Shown here in pieces: positions 16,321 through 23,483 of a stretch of 38,217 bases of DNA. The stretch spans positions 1 to 38,217 of the forward strand of contig JAKORA010000077.1 in the NCBI GenBank assembly GCA_029778075.1. The letters run 5' to 3'. Position 1 is the stretch's first letter; each line of letters starts with the position of its first letter. The notes under the pieces are model-generated. The model made no database searches. It saw nothing but the letters and a program-made list of their open reading frames with translations, and had not been told where the DNA came from. Position numbers and translations under genes: made by a program. Source of the stretch: Bacillota bacterium. Its GTDB lineage: Bacteria; Bacillota; Dethiobacteria; DTU022; UBA8154.

Positions 16321-16446
16321 CTGCCCCTTGTCCAACTCTTCGATAAAATTTCCCACGTTAACTTTTAAAGGGAGGCAGGCGAACTCCGGGGAGTAATGTA
16401 CACCAAGCTCAACCGTTTTCCTGGTTATCGGCGGTAGAGGTATCAA
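16321..16446 (-). pseudogene. Relic of a second CoA-activase (DUF2229-like) gene
   Basis: About 42 codons, beginning LPPITRKTVELG and containing VHYSPEFACLPLKVNVGNF, match from memory the region around residues 25-70 of the second 2-hydroxyacyl-CoA dehydratase activase-like protein that normally follows the intact gene upstream. The N-terminal part is missing: the fragment runs out of frame from the end of the intact neighbour. After GQKLGD the homology stops and unrelated residues follow to a stop at 16144. No SD precedes it. I read it as the remains of a deleted partner gene. It could still be translated as a 100-residue product. Confidence 0.6.
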
Positions 16447-17491
16447 CTCGTGGCCCGGTTTTTAGAATAGGGTCTTCAGGGCAATCCACAGATTTCCCAT
16501 ATGTGGAAATGTAACTCTCATTCTTTTGTTTCCTCCTTTTCAGCATTTCTATAAACGCTTCCAGCCTGGTAATGATTCCACCTTCCGCCGAATGTTCATC
16601 CAGCACCAGGGTTAGAAAGGGTCTTTCCGTACGTTTGTAAGCTCTTTCAATCAGATCTACAATCAACGAATCAGGCCCGCAGGCAAAGGAAACAAGAAGA
16701 ATAATGCCGTCAACACTGGCGTCATCCAGCAGGTAATAGGCAGAGCCGATAGTTTCTTTGCCAAAAGACCAGAAAATATCTTTCTGCAGCTTTTTCAACA
16801 CTTGGTTAATCTCCCGATCGGAAAACATTTTGCTGGTTACTATTTCTGCTCCCATTTCCTGCAACTTCGTTATAATATCCATATTGATATACCTATCATA
16901 GAGATTATAACTATGCCCAATCAGCCCCAGGCGTAAGGTGCTGTTCTGCTTAAGGGTACGGTCTGTTTTTGTATCCGTCCTGTTAAAAAAAATCTCCTCC
17001 GGCTGTAAACCCCGGTGCATCCTGTTTTTAAAACTTTCCTGATTTTCCAGGGCTAGCCTGTAAGCCAAGCGGATTTTCCAGGGATTAAAAGTGAAAACCC
17101 TTCCCAGCCTGTACATCTCTTCAGGTACCTCTCCCTTATGCTTGCGGATATCAATATCGACGTTTAAGGCAGGAGGAATTCCCGGTAACTCTTTGACCAT
17201 ATCCGGCAAACCCATAAATTTTGGGCATGGAAACCGGCGCGGCTCCGTACTGACATAGCGGGGAATAAAGAGATAATCAATTTTTTGGTTGGCCAGACTC
17301 TGCACATGTCCCATAAACACCTTGACAGGCAGGCAGGTTTCCTCTACTGCTTTAATCCCGCTGTTCAATATTTCCTTGTTTGTTTTCGGCGACAGGATTA
17401 TTTCCGCGCCCAGTCCTTCAAAGAAAGTGCTCCAAAAAAGAAAATAATCGTAATACAAAAGAGCACGTGGTATACCGATTTTTATTCCCAT
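16409..17491 (-). CDS. CoA-dehydratase activase-like protein (DUF2229 / PF09989 type)
   Basis: This 360-residue protein resembles the 2-hydroxyglutaryl-CoA dehydratase-related activase proteins common in anaerobes. It starts KIGIPRALLYYDYFLFW and has ETCLPVK with C53, FPCPK with C89 and SFACGPDS with C271, which probably bind an iron-sulfur cluster, then DEHSAEGGIITRLEAFIEML near 299-318. Related proteins transfer an electron in ATP-driven reactions, but this branch has no assigned substrate. ATG 17491 has the SD GGGAGG. It follows spoVAF by 32 bases and should be co-transcribed with it, which hints at a late-sporulation role. Usually two or three such genes stand together; here the second survives only as a fragment, so function may be lost or changed. 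Confidence 0.75.
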   Translation of the reverse strand: MGIKIGIPRALLYYDYFLFWSTFFEGLGAEIILSPKTNKEILNSGIKAVEETCLPVKVFMGHVQSLANQKIDYLFIPRYVSTEPRRFPCPKFMGLPDMVKELPGIPPALNVDIDIRKHKGEVPEEMYRLGRVFTFNPWKIRLAYRLALENQESFKNRMHRGLQPEEIFFNRTDTKTDRTLKQNSTLRLGLIGHSYNLYDRYINMDIITKLQEMGAEIVTSKMFSDREINQVLKKLQKDIFWSFGKETIGSAYYLLDDASVDGIILLVSFACGPDSLIVDLIERAYKRTERPFLTLVLDEHSAEGGIITRLEAFIEMLKRRKQKNESYISTYGKSVDCPEDPILKTGPRVDTSTADNQENG

Positions 17492-17523
17492 TATTTACCT
17501 CCCAAAAAACAGCAAATCATTTT

Positions 17524-19014
17524 TCATTTTTCGCCCGGAGGTGCAGTATCAGCATCCCGCGTCTTTAAAATGGAGGGCCTGAATCCCTTTATGGGAACCG
17601 GTTTTCTAACCAGCACACTAAACAGTGACCTGACGTCCAAAGGTAACAAAGGCCATAAATAAGGAATCCCCAAAGAGCGAGTAGTGGCAAGCCTGTAAAA
17701 AACAATTAAAACACCGGCGATAAAACCGTAAATATTAAAAAGACCCGTCAAAATCAGCAGGAAAAATTGTACCAAACGGTTGGCCAGGCTGAGTTCCCAG
17801 CTAGGTGTAGAGAAGACGCCAATGGCTATCAGGCTGATATAAAGCAATACCTCCGGGACAAACACACCGACGGTAACGGCAATGTCGCCGATCAACAATG
17901 CTCCTACCAGTCCCAGGGCCGTAGCCAGAGGAGACGGCGTATGGATGCTGGCCATACGAAGGAGGTCCAGTCCCAGGTTGGCCAGGATAAACTGTATGAA
18001 AAGCGGTATGGTGGGCGACTCTTTGGGACCGATAAAAGCAAGGATCTCGGGTAGTAAATCCCTGTATTCTACCAGTATGAGCCAAAGAGGTACCAGAAAA
18101 ACAGATATAAAGACCCCCAGTATACGGACCCAGCGGATATAAACACCAACGATAGGGTTATGGCGGAACTCTTCGGCGTGCTGTAAATGGTGAAACAGGG
18201 TTACCGGAGCAATCATTACAGACGGTGAAGTATCGACGATAATGCACACATGCCCTTCTAAAAGGTGAACCGCGGCCACATCCGGCCTCTCCGTATAGCG
18301 GATTTCGGGGAACGGGTTCCAGAAGCTCCCAGTAATAAATTCCTCCACCGACTTTTCTGCCATCGGCAAACCGTCAACATCTATTTTTAACAATTTATCC
18401 CTGATTTTTTCCAAAATTTCAGGGTTCACAATATCTTCTATGTACAGCAGTGCCACTTCCGTTAAAGAACGCCTGCCCAGTTTAAAGCTCTCCGTTCGCA
18501 GCCGGGGATCTCTTATCCTTCTCCTGATTAGTGTAACGTTAAAGAGCAATGTTTCCACGAAGCCGTCCCTGGAACCGCGGGTTACCTTCTCAATATCAGC
18601 TTCATCCGGCTCCCGGGAAGGATATTTCCTGGTATCTACAGCTATAATTTTTTGCTCACCGTCAATAAGGAAAATAAGCGGGCCGGCCAGGACCTCTTTG
18701 ACAGCCTCTTCGAGGTTGTCTATTATTGATATCTCGCCAAAGGGCAGCAATTTTGAAGTTATTTTTTCCAGGGTATTGGGGACAACCTCCTCCTGTTTTG
18801 CTTCCAGGAGGGTTTGCATAATCAGAGTAATAATATCGGAGTCGGCAAAGCCGTCGATAAAAATAAAAGCAACCTTCTTGCGGCCGATTTTAAACTCCCT
18901 TAACACAACATCAAAACTGATATCCATGCCCAGCTTACGGCTGAAATAAGCGATATTATCTTCAATTTTAAGGTTTACCGGTCTTTTCTGCTCCGTTTTT
19001 TTTCGCCTGCCTAT
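17524..19014 (-). CDS. spoVAF: Stage V sporulation protein AF (GerA-type membrane protein)
   Basis: SpoVAF is a GerA-A-like inner-membrane spore protein that assists the SpoVA dipicolinate channel during germination. The C-terminal half has about five membrane helices, with VIIDTSPSVMIAP-like text near 255-270. The first conventional start is ATG 18927 (467 residues). However, the frame stays open upstream and reads RPVNLKIEDNIAYFSRKLG, which fits the conserved start of the family and would bring the length to about 496, the usual size. There is no ATG, GTG or TTG in that stretch; an ATA at 19014, six bases after AAAAGG, is the best-placed initiator, and I use it as the provisional start. The gene begins three bases after the spoVAE stop. 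Confidence 0.9.
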   Translation of the reverse strand: MGRRKKTEQKRPVNLKIEDNIAYFSRKLGMDISFDVVLREFKIGRKKVAFIFIDGFADSDIITLIMQTLLEAKQEEVVPNTLEKITSKLLPFGEISIIDNLEEAVKEVLAGPLIFLIDGEQKIIAVDTRKYPSREPDEADIEKVTRGSRDGFVETLLFNVTLIRRRIRDPRLRTESFKLGRRSLTEVALLYIEDIVNPEILEKIRDKLLKIDVDGLPMAEKSVEEFITGSFWNPFPEIRYTERPDVAAVHLLEGHVCIIVDTSPSVMIAPVTLFHHLQHAEEFRHNPIVGVYIRWVRILGVFISVFLVPLWLILVEYRDLLPEILAFIGPKESPTIPLFIQFILANLGLDLLRMASIHTPSPLATALGLVGALLIGDIAVTVGVFVPEVLLYISLIAIGVFSTPSWELSLANRLVQFFLLILTGLFNIYGFIAGVLIVFYRLATTRSLGIPYLWPLLPLDVRSLFSVLVRKPVPIKGFRPSILKTRDADTAPPGEK

Positions 19015-19016
19015 AT

Positions 19017-19370
19017 TTAGCCTTTTGGATTGAAGATTATGGCCATAATGAACCCGAAAATTATAGCCGCGGTGATCCCCGTGGATGTTAACTCGAACAT
19101 TCCCGTCAAAACTCCCAGGATGCCGCTTCTTGCCGCCTCAGCCATGGCGCCTTTGGCCAACGCATTGCCGAAGCTGGAAATCGGCAGCAGCGCACCGGCT
19201 CCGGCAAACTCGATCAGGCGGTCATAAAGACCCACTCCCCCTAAAATGCCGCCGGCTACAGTGAAGCCGGTCAATATATGCCCGGGGGTAAAAGGTGTCA
19301 GGTCAAATAAAAGCTGTCCAATTACACAGATTAATCCGCCGACTAGAAAAGCTGTCCAGTAACTTCCCAA
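19017..19370 (-). CDS. spoVAE: Stage V sporulation protein AE (SpoVAEB type)
   Basis: SpoVAE is a small membrane subunit of the SpoVA complex, which moves dipicolinic acid into the forespore and out at germination. The 117-residue protein has about four membrane helices and typical text (AFLVGGLICVIGQLL near 8-22, EFAGAGALLPISSFGNALAKG-like region near 53-73, ending in IFNPKG). The start is TTG 19370, five bases after the SD AAGGTG. It is homologous to SpoVAC, encoded two genes upstream, and lies 29 bases after spoVAD. Confidence 0.93.
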   Translation of the reverse strand: MGSYWTAFLVGGLICVIGQLLFDLTPFTPGHILTGFTVAGGILGGVGLYDRLIEFAGAGALLPISSFGNALAKGAMAEAARSGILGVLTGMFELTSTGITAAIIFGFIMAIIFNPKG

Positions 19371-19399
19371 AACAACACCTTCTTTTACTAAAGCTATAT

Positions 19400-20422
19400 T
19401 TAAATTTCCAGGGATACGGCATGAGCAATAGCCGGAATGCTTTCCCTTTGCAAATATGTCGTGGGACTGTGGAGTGCACCTGTGGCCACCAGCAGAACTC
19501 TTTGCAGTTCCTTTTTCAACATTTTTTCGTAAAAATAACCCAGGAACACCAGGGCTGAACAGGCACAGCCGCTCCCTCCGGCACCTACCTGCTGATGAGG
19601 ATAATACAGCAACACCCCGCAGTCGGAATAATTGGGGGTAATTGTATAACCTTTTCCGGCTAAAATATCCTCATTTAGCTTCTTGCCAACTCCCCCGAGA
19701 TCTCCGGTAAGAATCAGGTTATAGTAGGAAGGCTCTCTAGCCATATCCACAAAATGGTTATAAATTGTATCGGCGGCTGCGGGCGCCATGGCTACGCCCA
19801 GAGCAAAAGGGTCTTTTATCCCGGCATCCACGACTTTACCAATCGTGATTGACTCCAGGCGCGGCCCCTCCCCTCCTTCTGAGCTTAATACAACGGCACC
19901 GGCCCCAGTAACGGTCCACTGTGCATACTCGGGCCTCTGGTAACCATATTCTGTGGGATAGCGATACTGCCTCTCAGCGCTGCAGTTATGACTGGAGGTG
20001 GCCACGAGAATATTTCTGGCAAAACCGCCTTGAAGAAGCATTGCACCGATGGATAAGCCTTCCGTCAGAGTAGAACAGGCACCATAGATCCCCAGGAAAG
20101 GTACGGCCAGCCTCCTGGCGCAGAAGGAGGCGCTGATAACCTGGTTTAACAGATCGCCGGCGATAAAATAATCAATATCGTCGGGAGAAAGCCCGGCTTT
20201 AGCGAGCGCCAGGTGACAGGCTTCCTCCATCATATGACACTCCGCGCGCTCAAAACTGTTTTCCTTTAGAATGGTATCCTTGTAGCTACGATCAAAAAAA
20301 GCCGACAAAGGCCCCAAACTTTCTTTGGGGCCGGCTACGGTCGCTGAAGAGACCAGCGTTACTGTTTTTTCCAGGAGAACACTTTGCTTACCAATTTTTC
20401 TCTCTACGGTATAGCTCTGCAA
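19400..20422 (-). CDS. spoVAD: Stage V sporulation protein AD
   Basis: SpoVAD is the soluble, thiolase-fold subunit of SpoVA that binds dipicolinic acid at the membrane. The 340-residue protein shows VAGPKESLGPLSAFFD near 30-45, GDLLNQVISASFCARRL, the cysteine-centred GIYGACSTLTEGLSIGA near 113-129 and TGDLGGVGKKLNEDIL. The start is uncertain: TTG 20422 is the only conventional codon, but the nearest strong SD (AAAGGGGG) is about 14 bases upstream. It lies 40 bases after spoVAC. Confidence 0.94.
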   Translation of the reverse strand: MQSYTVERKIGKQSVLLEKTVTLVSSATVAGPKESLGPLSAFFDRSYKDTILKENSFERAECHMMEEACHLALAKAGLSPDDIDYFIAGDLLNQVISASFCARRLAVPFLGIYGACSTLTEGLSIGAMLLQGGFARNILVATSSHNCSAERQYRYPTEYGYQRPEYAQWTVTGAGAVVLSSEGGEGPRLESITIGKVVDAGIKDPFALGVAMAPAAADTIYNHFVDMAREPSYYNLILTGDLGGVGKKLNEDILAGKGYTITPNYSDCGVLLYYPHQQVGAGGSGCACSALVFLGYFYEKMLKKELQRVLLVATGALHSPTTYLQRESIPAIAHAVSLEI

Positions 20423-20462
20423 TCTGCTTTGGACAGCCCCCTTTCCCTTATACCGGTTGGAG

Positions 20463-20942
20463 CTAAATCAGGGCTGATAACAGTCCGATAAAAAACGCCG
20501 TTACTACTCCGAAAACAATTACTGAACCCGCCAGGGCGAACATCTTGGAACCAGTGCCCAGAACCAGCCCTTCTCTCCGGAACTCAACAGCCATGGAAGT
20601 CACCGAATTGGCAAAGCCCGTTACCGGTACGGCGATGCCGGCCCCGGCCACCCGGGCGATGTCGTCAAAGACTCCCAATCCGGTCATAACTGCCGCAATA
20701 AAAATTACAGTTGCCACGGTAGGATTTCCGGCCTGATTTTCCGGCACGCCCAGGGCAACAAAAAGGTTAAGGATTGCCTGCCCGATAGTGCAGATACCCC
20801 CCCCAAAGAGGAAAGCATAAATAATATTTTTTAAAAGAGGAGGTTTGGGCTGCTTCAACTTGCTCCATTCTTTTATCCAGTTGCGGTCAACCAGAATCCC
20901 ATCATTTTTTTTAGCCTCGATTGCTCCGCACCCCCTTAACAA
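20463..20942 (-). CDS. spoVAC: Stage V sporulation protein AC
   Basis: SpoVAC is a membrane subunit of the dipicolinate channel and has mechanosensitive activity in Bacillus. The 159-residue protein has a polar N-terminus, then about four helices with FLFGGGICTIGQAILNL near 49-65 and RVAGAGIAVPVTGFANSV near 96-113. TTG 20942 is the only conventional start but has no SD. An AAGGGGG about nine bases before an in-frame ATC (near 20920) would fit a shorter protein of about 151 residues, nearer the family start. SpoVAA and SpoVAB are absent, as in most Clostridia. Confidence 0.93.
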   Translation of the reverse strand: MLRGCGAIEAKKNDGILVDRNWIKEWSKLKQPKPPLLKNIIYAFLFGGGICTIGQAILNLFVALGVPENQAGNPTVATVIFIAAVMTGLGVFDDIARVAGAGIAVPVTGFANSVTSMAVEFRREGLVLGTGSKMFALAGSVIVFGVVTAFFIGLLSALI

Positions 20943-20975
20943 AAATATATTTTGTTTAAAGAAGGAGCAGTGCGG

Positions 20976-21179
20976 TTAATCCCTTACACCGAAAGCCAGC
21001 TTTACGTTAACTTTGTACTCTGATACATCACCGTTTTCAATATTAGCCGTAAGGTTTAAGACTTCTACACCGGTGATATTATCCACTGTTTTAGAAGCCC
21101 TATTTACCGCATCCTTGACAGCGTCTTCCCATCCTAAAGTCGACTCGCCGATCAATTCGATTACTTTTGCAACTCCCAT
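20976..21179 (-). CDS. Dodecin
   Basis: Dodecins are 12-subunit shells that store flavins, or in some lineages CoA. The 67-residue protein (start ATG 21179, SD GGAG seven bases upstream; an ATG six bases earlier is too close to the SD) begins MGVAKVIELIGES and has the conserved GWEDAVKDAV helix with the flavin-stacking Trp at about 17. It also has VEVLNLTANIENGDVSEYKV and VKLAF. Length is exactly typical. It lies 33 bases before spoVAC and so appears to belong to the spoVA transcript, an unusual place that suggests forespore expression. Confidence 0.92.
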   Translation of the reverse strand: MGVAKVIELIGESTLGWEDAVKDAVNRASKTVDNITGVEVLNLTANIENGDVSEYKVNVKLAFGVRD

Positions 21180-21242
21180 TATCATTCTCCTTTTTTAAAA
21201 TTTAAATCAAGCTAACAGTAGTTTTCCTCTTTTGCTTTCCTT

Positions 21243-21422
21243 CTATTCTGCCCCTTCGCTAAAGTGCGACCCGGATAACATCTCCTGGGTAATTACCGGC
21301 CTCGAACGTTTTGGGGCCGGCTCTTCGTATGGAAAAAAGGAAAAGGTTAAAATAAAAGTAAAAACGGTCATTAGCAGGATAATTATAATTACAATGAACA
21401 TAAAAAAATGGGTGCCTTTCAC
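21243..21422 (-). CDS. Candidate small membrane protein between sigF and the spoVA operon
   Basis: A GTG at 21422, preceded by the strong SD GGGGGGAAG at a spacing of about six bases, opens a 59-codon frame ending in TAG at 21243. The peptide has a short basic N-terminus (MKGTHFF), one very hydrophobic helix (about residues 8-30) and a polar tail with EEPAPKRSRPV. I do not recognise a family. It reads in the same direction as dodecin and spoVAC, 63 bases before dodecin, and may be the first gene of the forespore operon. A longer frame in another register (to 21549) has no such SD and is rejected. Confidence 0.55.
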   Translation of the reverse strand: MKGTHFFMFIVIIIILLMTVFTFILTFSFFPYEEPAPKRSRPVITQEMLSGSHFSEGAE

Positions 21423-21698
21423 ATGACTTCCCCCCGGAGAGTTTCTTTTTTATTTTTCTCGTTATTATTTTTTTTATAACAGCAAAAAAAGCCCTCAATT
21501 TGCATTCATAGCCGGAACTGGAAAAAGGCAAAAAAAAAGACGATACCATTCGTCAATCTTGTAAATAACACTCAAAAAATTTACGTCCAACTGATTATGA
21601 AAATGGAGCAGCGTTTGCTGGTAGCGGAGCTTAACTGGCGTTTTGGCTCGTAAAGCTCTACGGATTGCTTGAGTCTACGGCAACCCATCCGGCCAATT
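21423..21698. other. Noncoding interval between sigF and the small membrane ORF
   Basis: These 276 bases should hold the end of the sigF transcript and the promoter of the spoVA group. I see an inverted repeat GTAAAT (21561-21566) / ATTTAC (21579-21584), long A/T runs and a weak repeat GAGCTT/AAGCTC near 21628-21658. No strong terminator or clear sigma-G promoter can be called. A GAATG at the expected -35 lacks a good -10 at the right distance. Confidence 0.4.
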
Positions 21699-22412
21699 CT
21701 ATTTATTTTCTTTTAAAAGCCTTATGGCCTGCCTCTCGAGGCGGGAAACATGGGACTGTGACAAACCCAGAATCCGGGCAACTTCTTCCTGGCTTTTTTG
21801 CATAATGTAACGCAATACGATTATCTGCCTTTCACGAGGAGGGAGAAGCCTCAGTTTTTCATGAAGAGTTATTTTATCAATTATCTCTGTGTTTATGTCG
21901 CCATGCTGTGCTTCGGACAGCATTTCAGCATGACTTTTTTCCTGGAGGGAAACAGTCGGACTTTGCAATTCAATCAACCACACGATTTCTTCCACCGGGA
22001 GTCCGGTTTTTACAGCAAGCTCCTCCAGGCGTGGTGGGCGTTTAAGCTCCTGCGCCAGCTCTTCCCTGCTGTTGAGGAGTTGGCGGTAGTGCTCATAGTA
22101 TGAGCGGGAGAGCTTGACAAGATGCCCGTTGCGCCGCAAACACGCTTTTATTTCTCCCATTATGAACGGGACGGCATAGGTAGAAAATTTTGTGCCCCTT
22201 TCGGGATCATATCCTGTCAATGCTTTTAGCAGACCAATGCAGCCTTCCTGGAAAAGATCATCGTAATCGAGTATTTCAATGGGATAGAACCTTTTGCAGA
22301 TGGCATGTACGAGAGGAAGATTATAGCTGACCGCTTTTTCCAGGGCTTCAGGGTCCCCTTGCCTTGTTTTAAGGTATAAGTCCTGTAATTCCTTCTCTGT
22401 TATTTCCGGCAT
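21699..22412 (-). CDS. sigF: RNA polymerase sigma-F factor
   Basis: Sigma-F is the first forespore-specific sigma factor. The 237-residue protein has region 2 (LPLVHAICKRFYPIE, YDDLFQEGCIGLLKALTGYD, TKFSTYAVPFIMGEIK), a region 3 with RPPRLEELAVKTGLPVEEI, and region 4 with LPPRERQIIVLRY and the helix-turn-helix SQEEVARILGLSQSHVSRLE. It is the third gene of spoIIAA-spoIIAB-sigF, 17 bases after spoIIAB, and will be held inactive by SpoIIAB until SpoIIAA is dephosphorylated. The assignment over sigma-G rests on this operon. Confidence 0.96.
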   Translation of the reverse strand: MPEITEKELQDLYLKTRQGDPEALEKAVSYNLPLVHAICKRFYPIEILDYDDLFQEGCIGLLKALTGYDPERGTKFSTYAVPFIMGEIKACLRRNGHLVKLSRSYYEHYRQLLNSREELAQELKRPPRLEELAVKTGLPVEEIVWLIELQSPTVSLQEKSHAEMLSEAQHGDINTEIIDKITLHEKLRLLPPRERQIIVLRYIMQKSQEEVARILGLSQSHVSRLERQAIRLLKENK

Positions 22413-22429
22413 GGTCTTTTCTACCCCTT

Positions 22430-22909
22430 TTAATGGCTGCTTTCAGCAACTTTATCTTTATTAAAAACCTTCAACATTTTAACGACTGTACCTTTACCGG
22501 GTGACGAGTTGACCTCAACCTCATCCATGAAATTTTCCATAATTGTAAAACCCATGCCGGAACGCTCCAGCTCCGGCTTGTCCGTATAAAGAGGCTCACG
22601 GGCCTTGGCGATATCAGCAATGCCTTTCCCAGTGTCACTTATTTCTATCCAGAGCTTCTTATCTTCTACATTATCTTCCACAAAGGCCTTAATTTTAATA
22701 AGGCCCTGGTCATCATCGTAAGCATGCAGGATACTGTTGGTAACTGCTTCTGAAACCGCTGTTTTAACCTCGTTAATCTCTTCTAGCGTGGGGTCGAGGC
22801 GTGCTGCAAAGGCAGCGATGACAACCCGCACAAAGCTTTCATTTTCCGATCTTGCCGGTACTTCCAGCATCATATAATTCATCTGCTTGCCTGGCCTGTA
22901 ATGATACAA
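22430..22909 (-). CDS. spoIIAB: Anti-sigma-F factor and SpoIIAA kinase
   Basis: SpoIIAB binds sigma-F and also phosphorylates SpoIIAA, using a GHKL ATPase fold. The N-box is SEAVTNSILHAY with N58; the G1 box is SDTGKGI at 91-97 and the G2 region GMGFTIM at 118-124. The 159-residue reading starts at TTG 22909, with the strong SD GGGAGGTG about nine bases upstream; an internal ATG at residue 10 would match the Bacillus start better but has a weak SD. The gap to spoIIAA is 142 bases, whereas these genes normally abut. Confidence 0.95.
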   Translation of the reverse strand: MYHYRPGKQMNYMMLEVPARSENESFVRVVIAAFAARLDPTLEEINEVKTAVSEAVTNSILHAYDDDQGLIKIKAFVEDNVEDKKLWIEISDTGKGIADIAKAREPLYTDKPELERSGMGFTIMENFMDEVEVNSSPGKGTVVKMLKVFNKDKVAESSH

Positions 22910-23051
22910 ACCAGTTACACCTCCCGCTTAAAAGATTAGAGATATATGGATCCTTAAGATAATGCTTTCATTATTATTGGATGCAGAGTTCGTCTGTGTT
23001 TTTGCACCTTTACATTGACACGGTAAATGAGAAATGCCGCTGCGCTTTATT

Positions 23052-23390
23052 TTAGCTTAGGTTCTCCAGTGCCTGCCGCTCATCGGCACAGACAGGTATT
23101 ATTTTTAACAGGCCACCCATCTCCAGGATCTTCTTATTATGCCTGCCTAAACCACAGATAATGACTTTGCCCCCCCTGTCCCTGAACTGCTTGTAGCGCC
23201 CCAGTATCGTTCCAATACCCGAACTGTCCATAAAGGTCAGGTTTTCCATATTAATAATCAGGTTTTGAATAATCTCCTTTTCCAGTTCTTTCTCCACTGC
23301 CTGACGAAAAGTTGAAGATGTATGATGATCCAGTTCTCCTTTTAGCCTGACAATAAGATTCTTTTTTCTTCTAATGATCTGGACTTGCAT
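23052..23390 (-). CDS. spoIIAA: Anti-anti-sigma-F factor
   Basis: SpoIIAA releases sigma-F by binding SpoIIAB when unphosphorylated; SpoIIE does the dephosphorylation. The 112-residue STAS-domain protein has LKGELDHHTSS at 17-26 and the phosphorylation loop FMDSSGIG. S56, the first serine of that pair, corresponds to Ser58 in Bacillus. The SD AGGGGG precedes ATG 23390, and a near-perfect sigma-H promoter lies 35 bases upstream. Length is typical. Confidence 0.96.
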   Translation of the reverse strand: MQVQIIRRKKNLIVRLKGELDHHTSSTFRQAVEKELEKEIIQNLIINMENLTFMDSSGIGTILGRYKQFRDRGGKVIICGLGRHNKKILEMGGLLKIIPVCADERQALENLS

Positions 23391-23424
23391 CTGAATCCCC
23401 CTATCACAGCTTCACTGGAAAATA

Positions 23425-23452
23425 ATTCTACGTTCTATCTGTAATTTCCTGC
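23425..23452 (-). promoter_or_regulatory. Sigma-H promoter of the spoIIA operon
   Basis: GCAGGAAAT (23444-23452) matches the sigma-H -35 pattern RNAGGAWWW. GTAGAAT (23425-23431), with a 12-base spacer, matches RNNGAAT. The site lies between the dacF terminator and spoIIAA, where Bacillus also has its sigma-H promoter. I see no exact 0A box in the short gap; any Spo0A sites would lie inside dacF. Confidence 0.75.
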
Positions 23453-23479
23453 AAAAAAAAAGCCCCTGCAGGGCTTTTT
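23453..23479 (-). terminator. Terminator after dacF
   Basis: AAAAAGCCC and GGGCTTTTT flank a five-base loop, and on the minus strand the stem runs into nine T residues. It is a strong intrinsic terminator five bases after the dacF stop. Its T-run touches the -35 element of the spoIIA promoter. Confidence 0.85.
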
Positions 23480-23483
23480 AATA

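Noticed and set aside
21259-21549. Minus-strand 96-codon frame in the sigF-dodecin interval
   Set aside because: It has no SD and low-complexity content. The overlapping 59-codon frame in another register has a strong SD and a clean membrane helix.
21590-21680. A 35-codon minus-strand frame just after sigF
   Set aside because: No SD, no hydrophobic or conserved pattern; probably chance.
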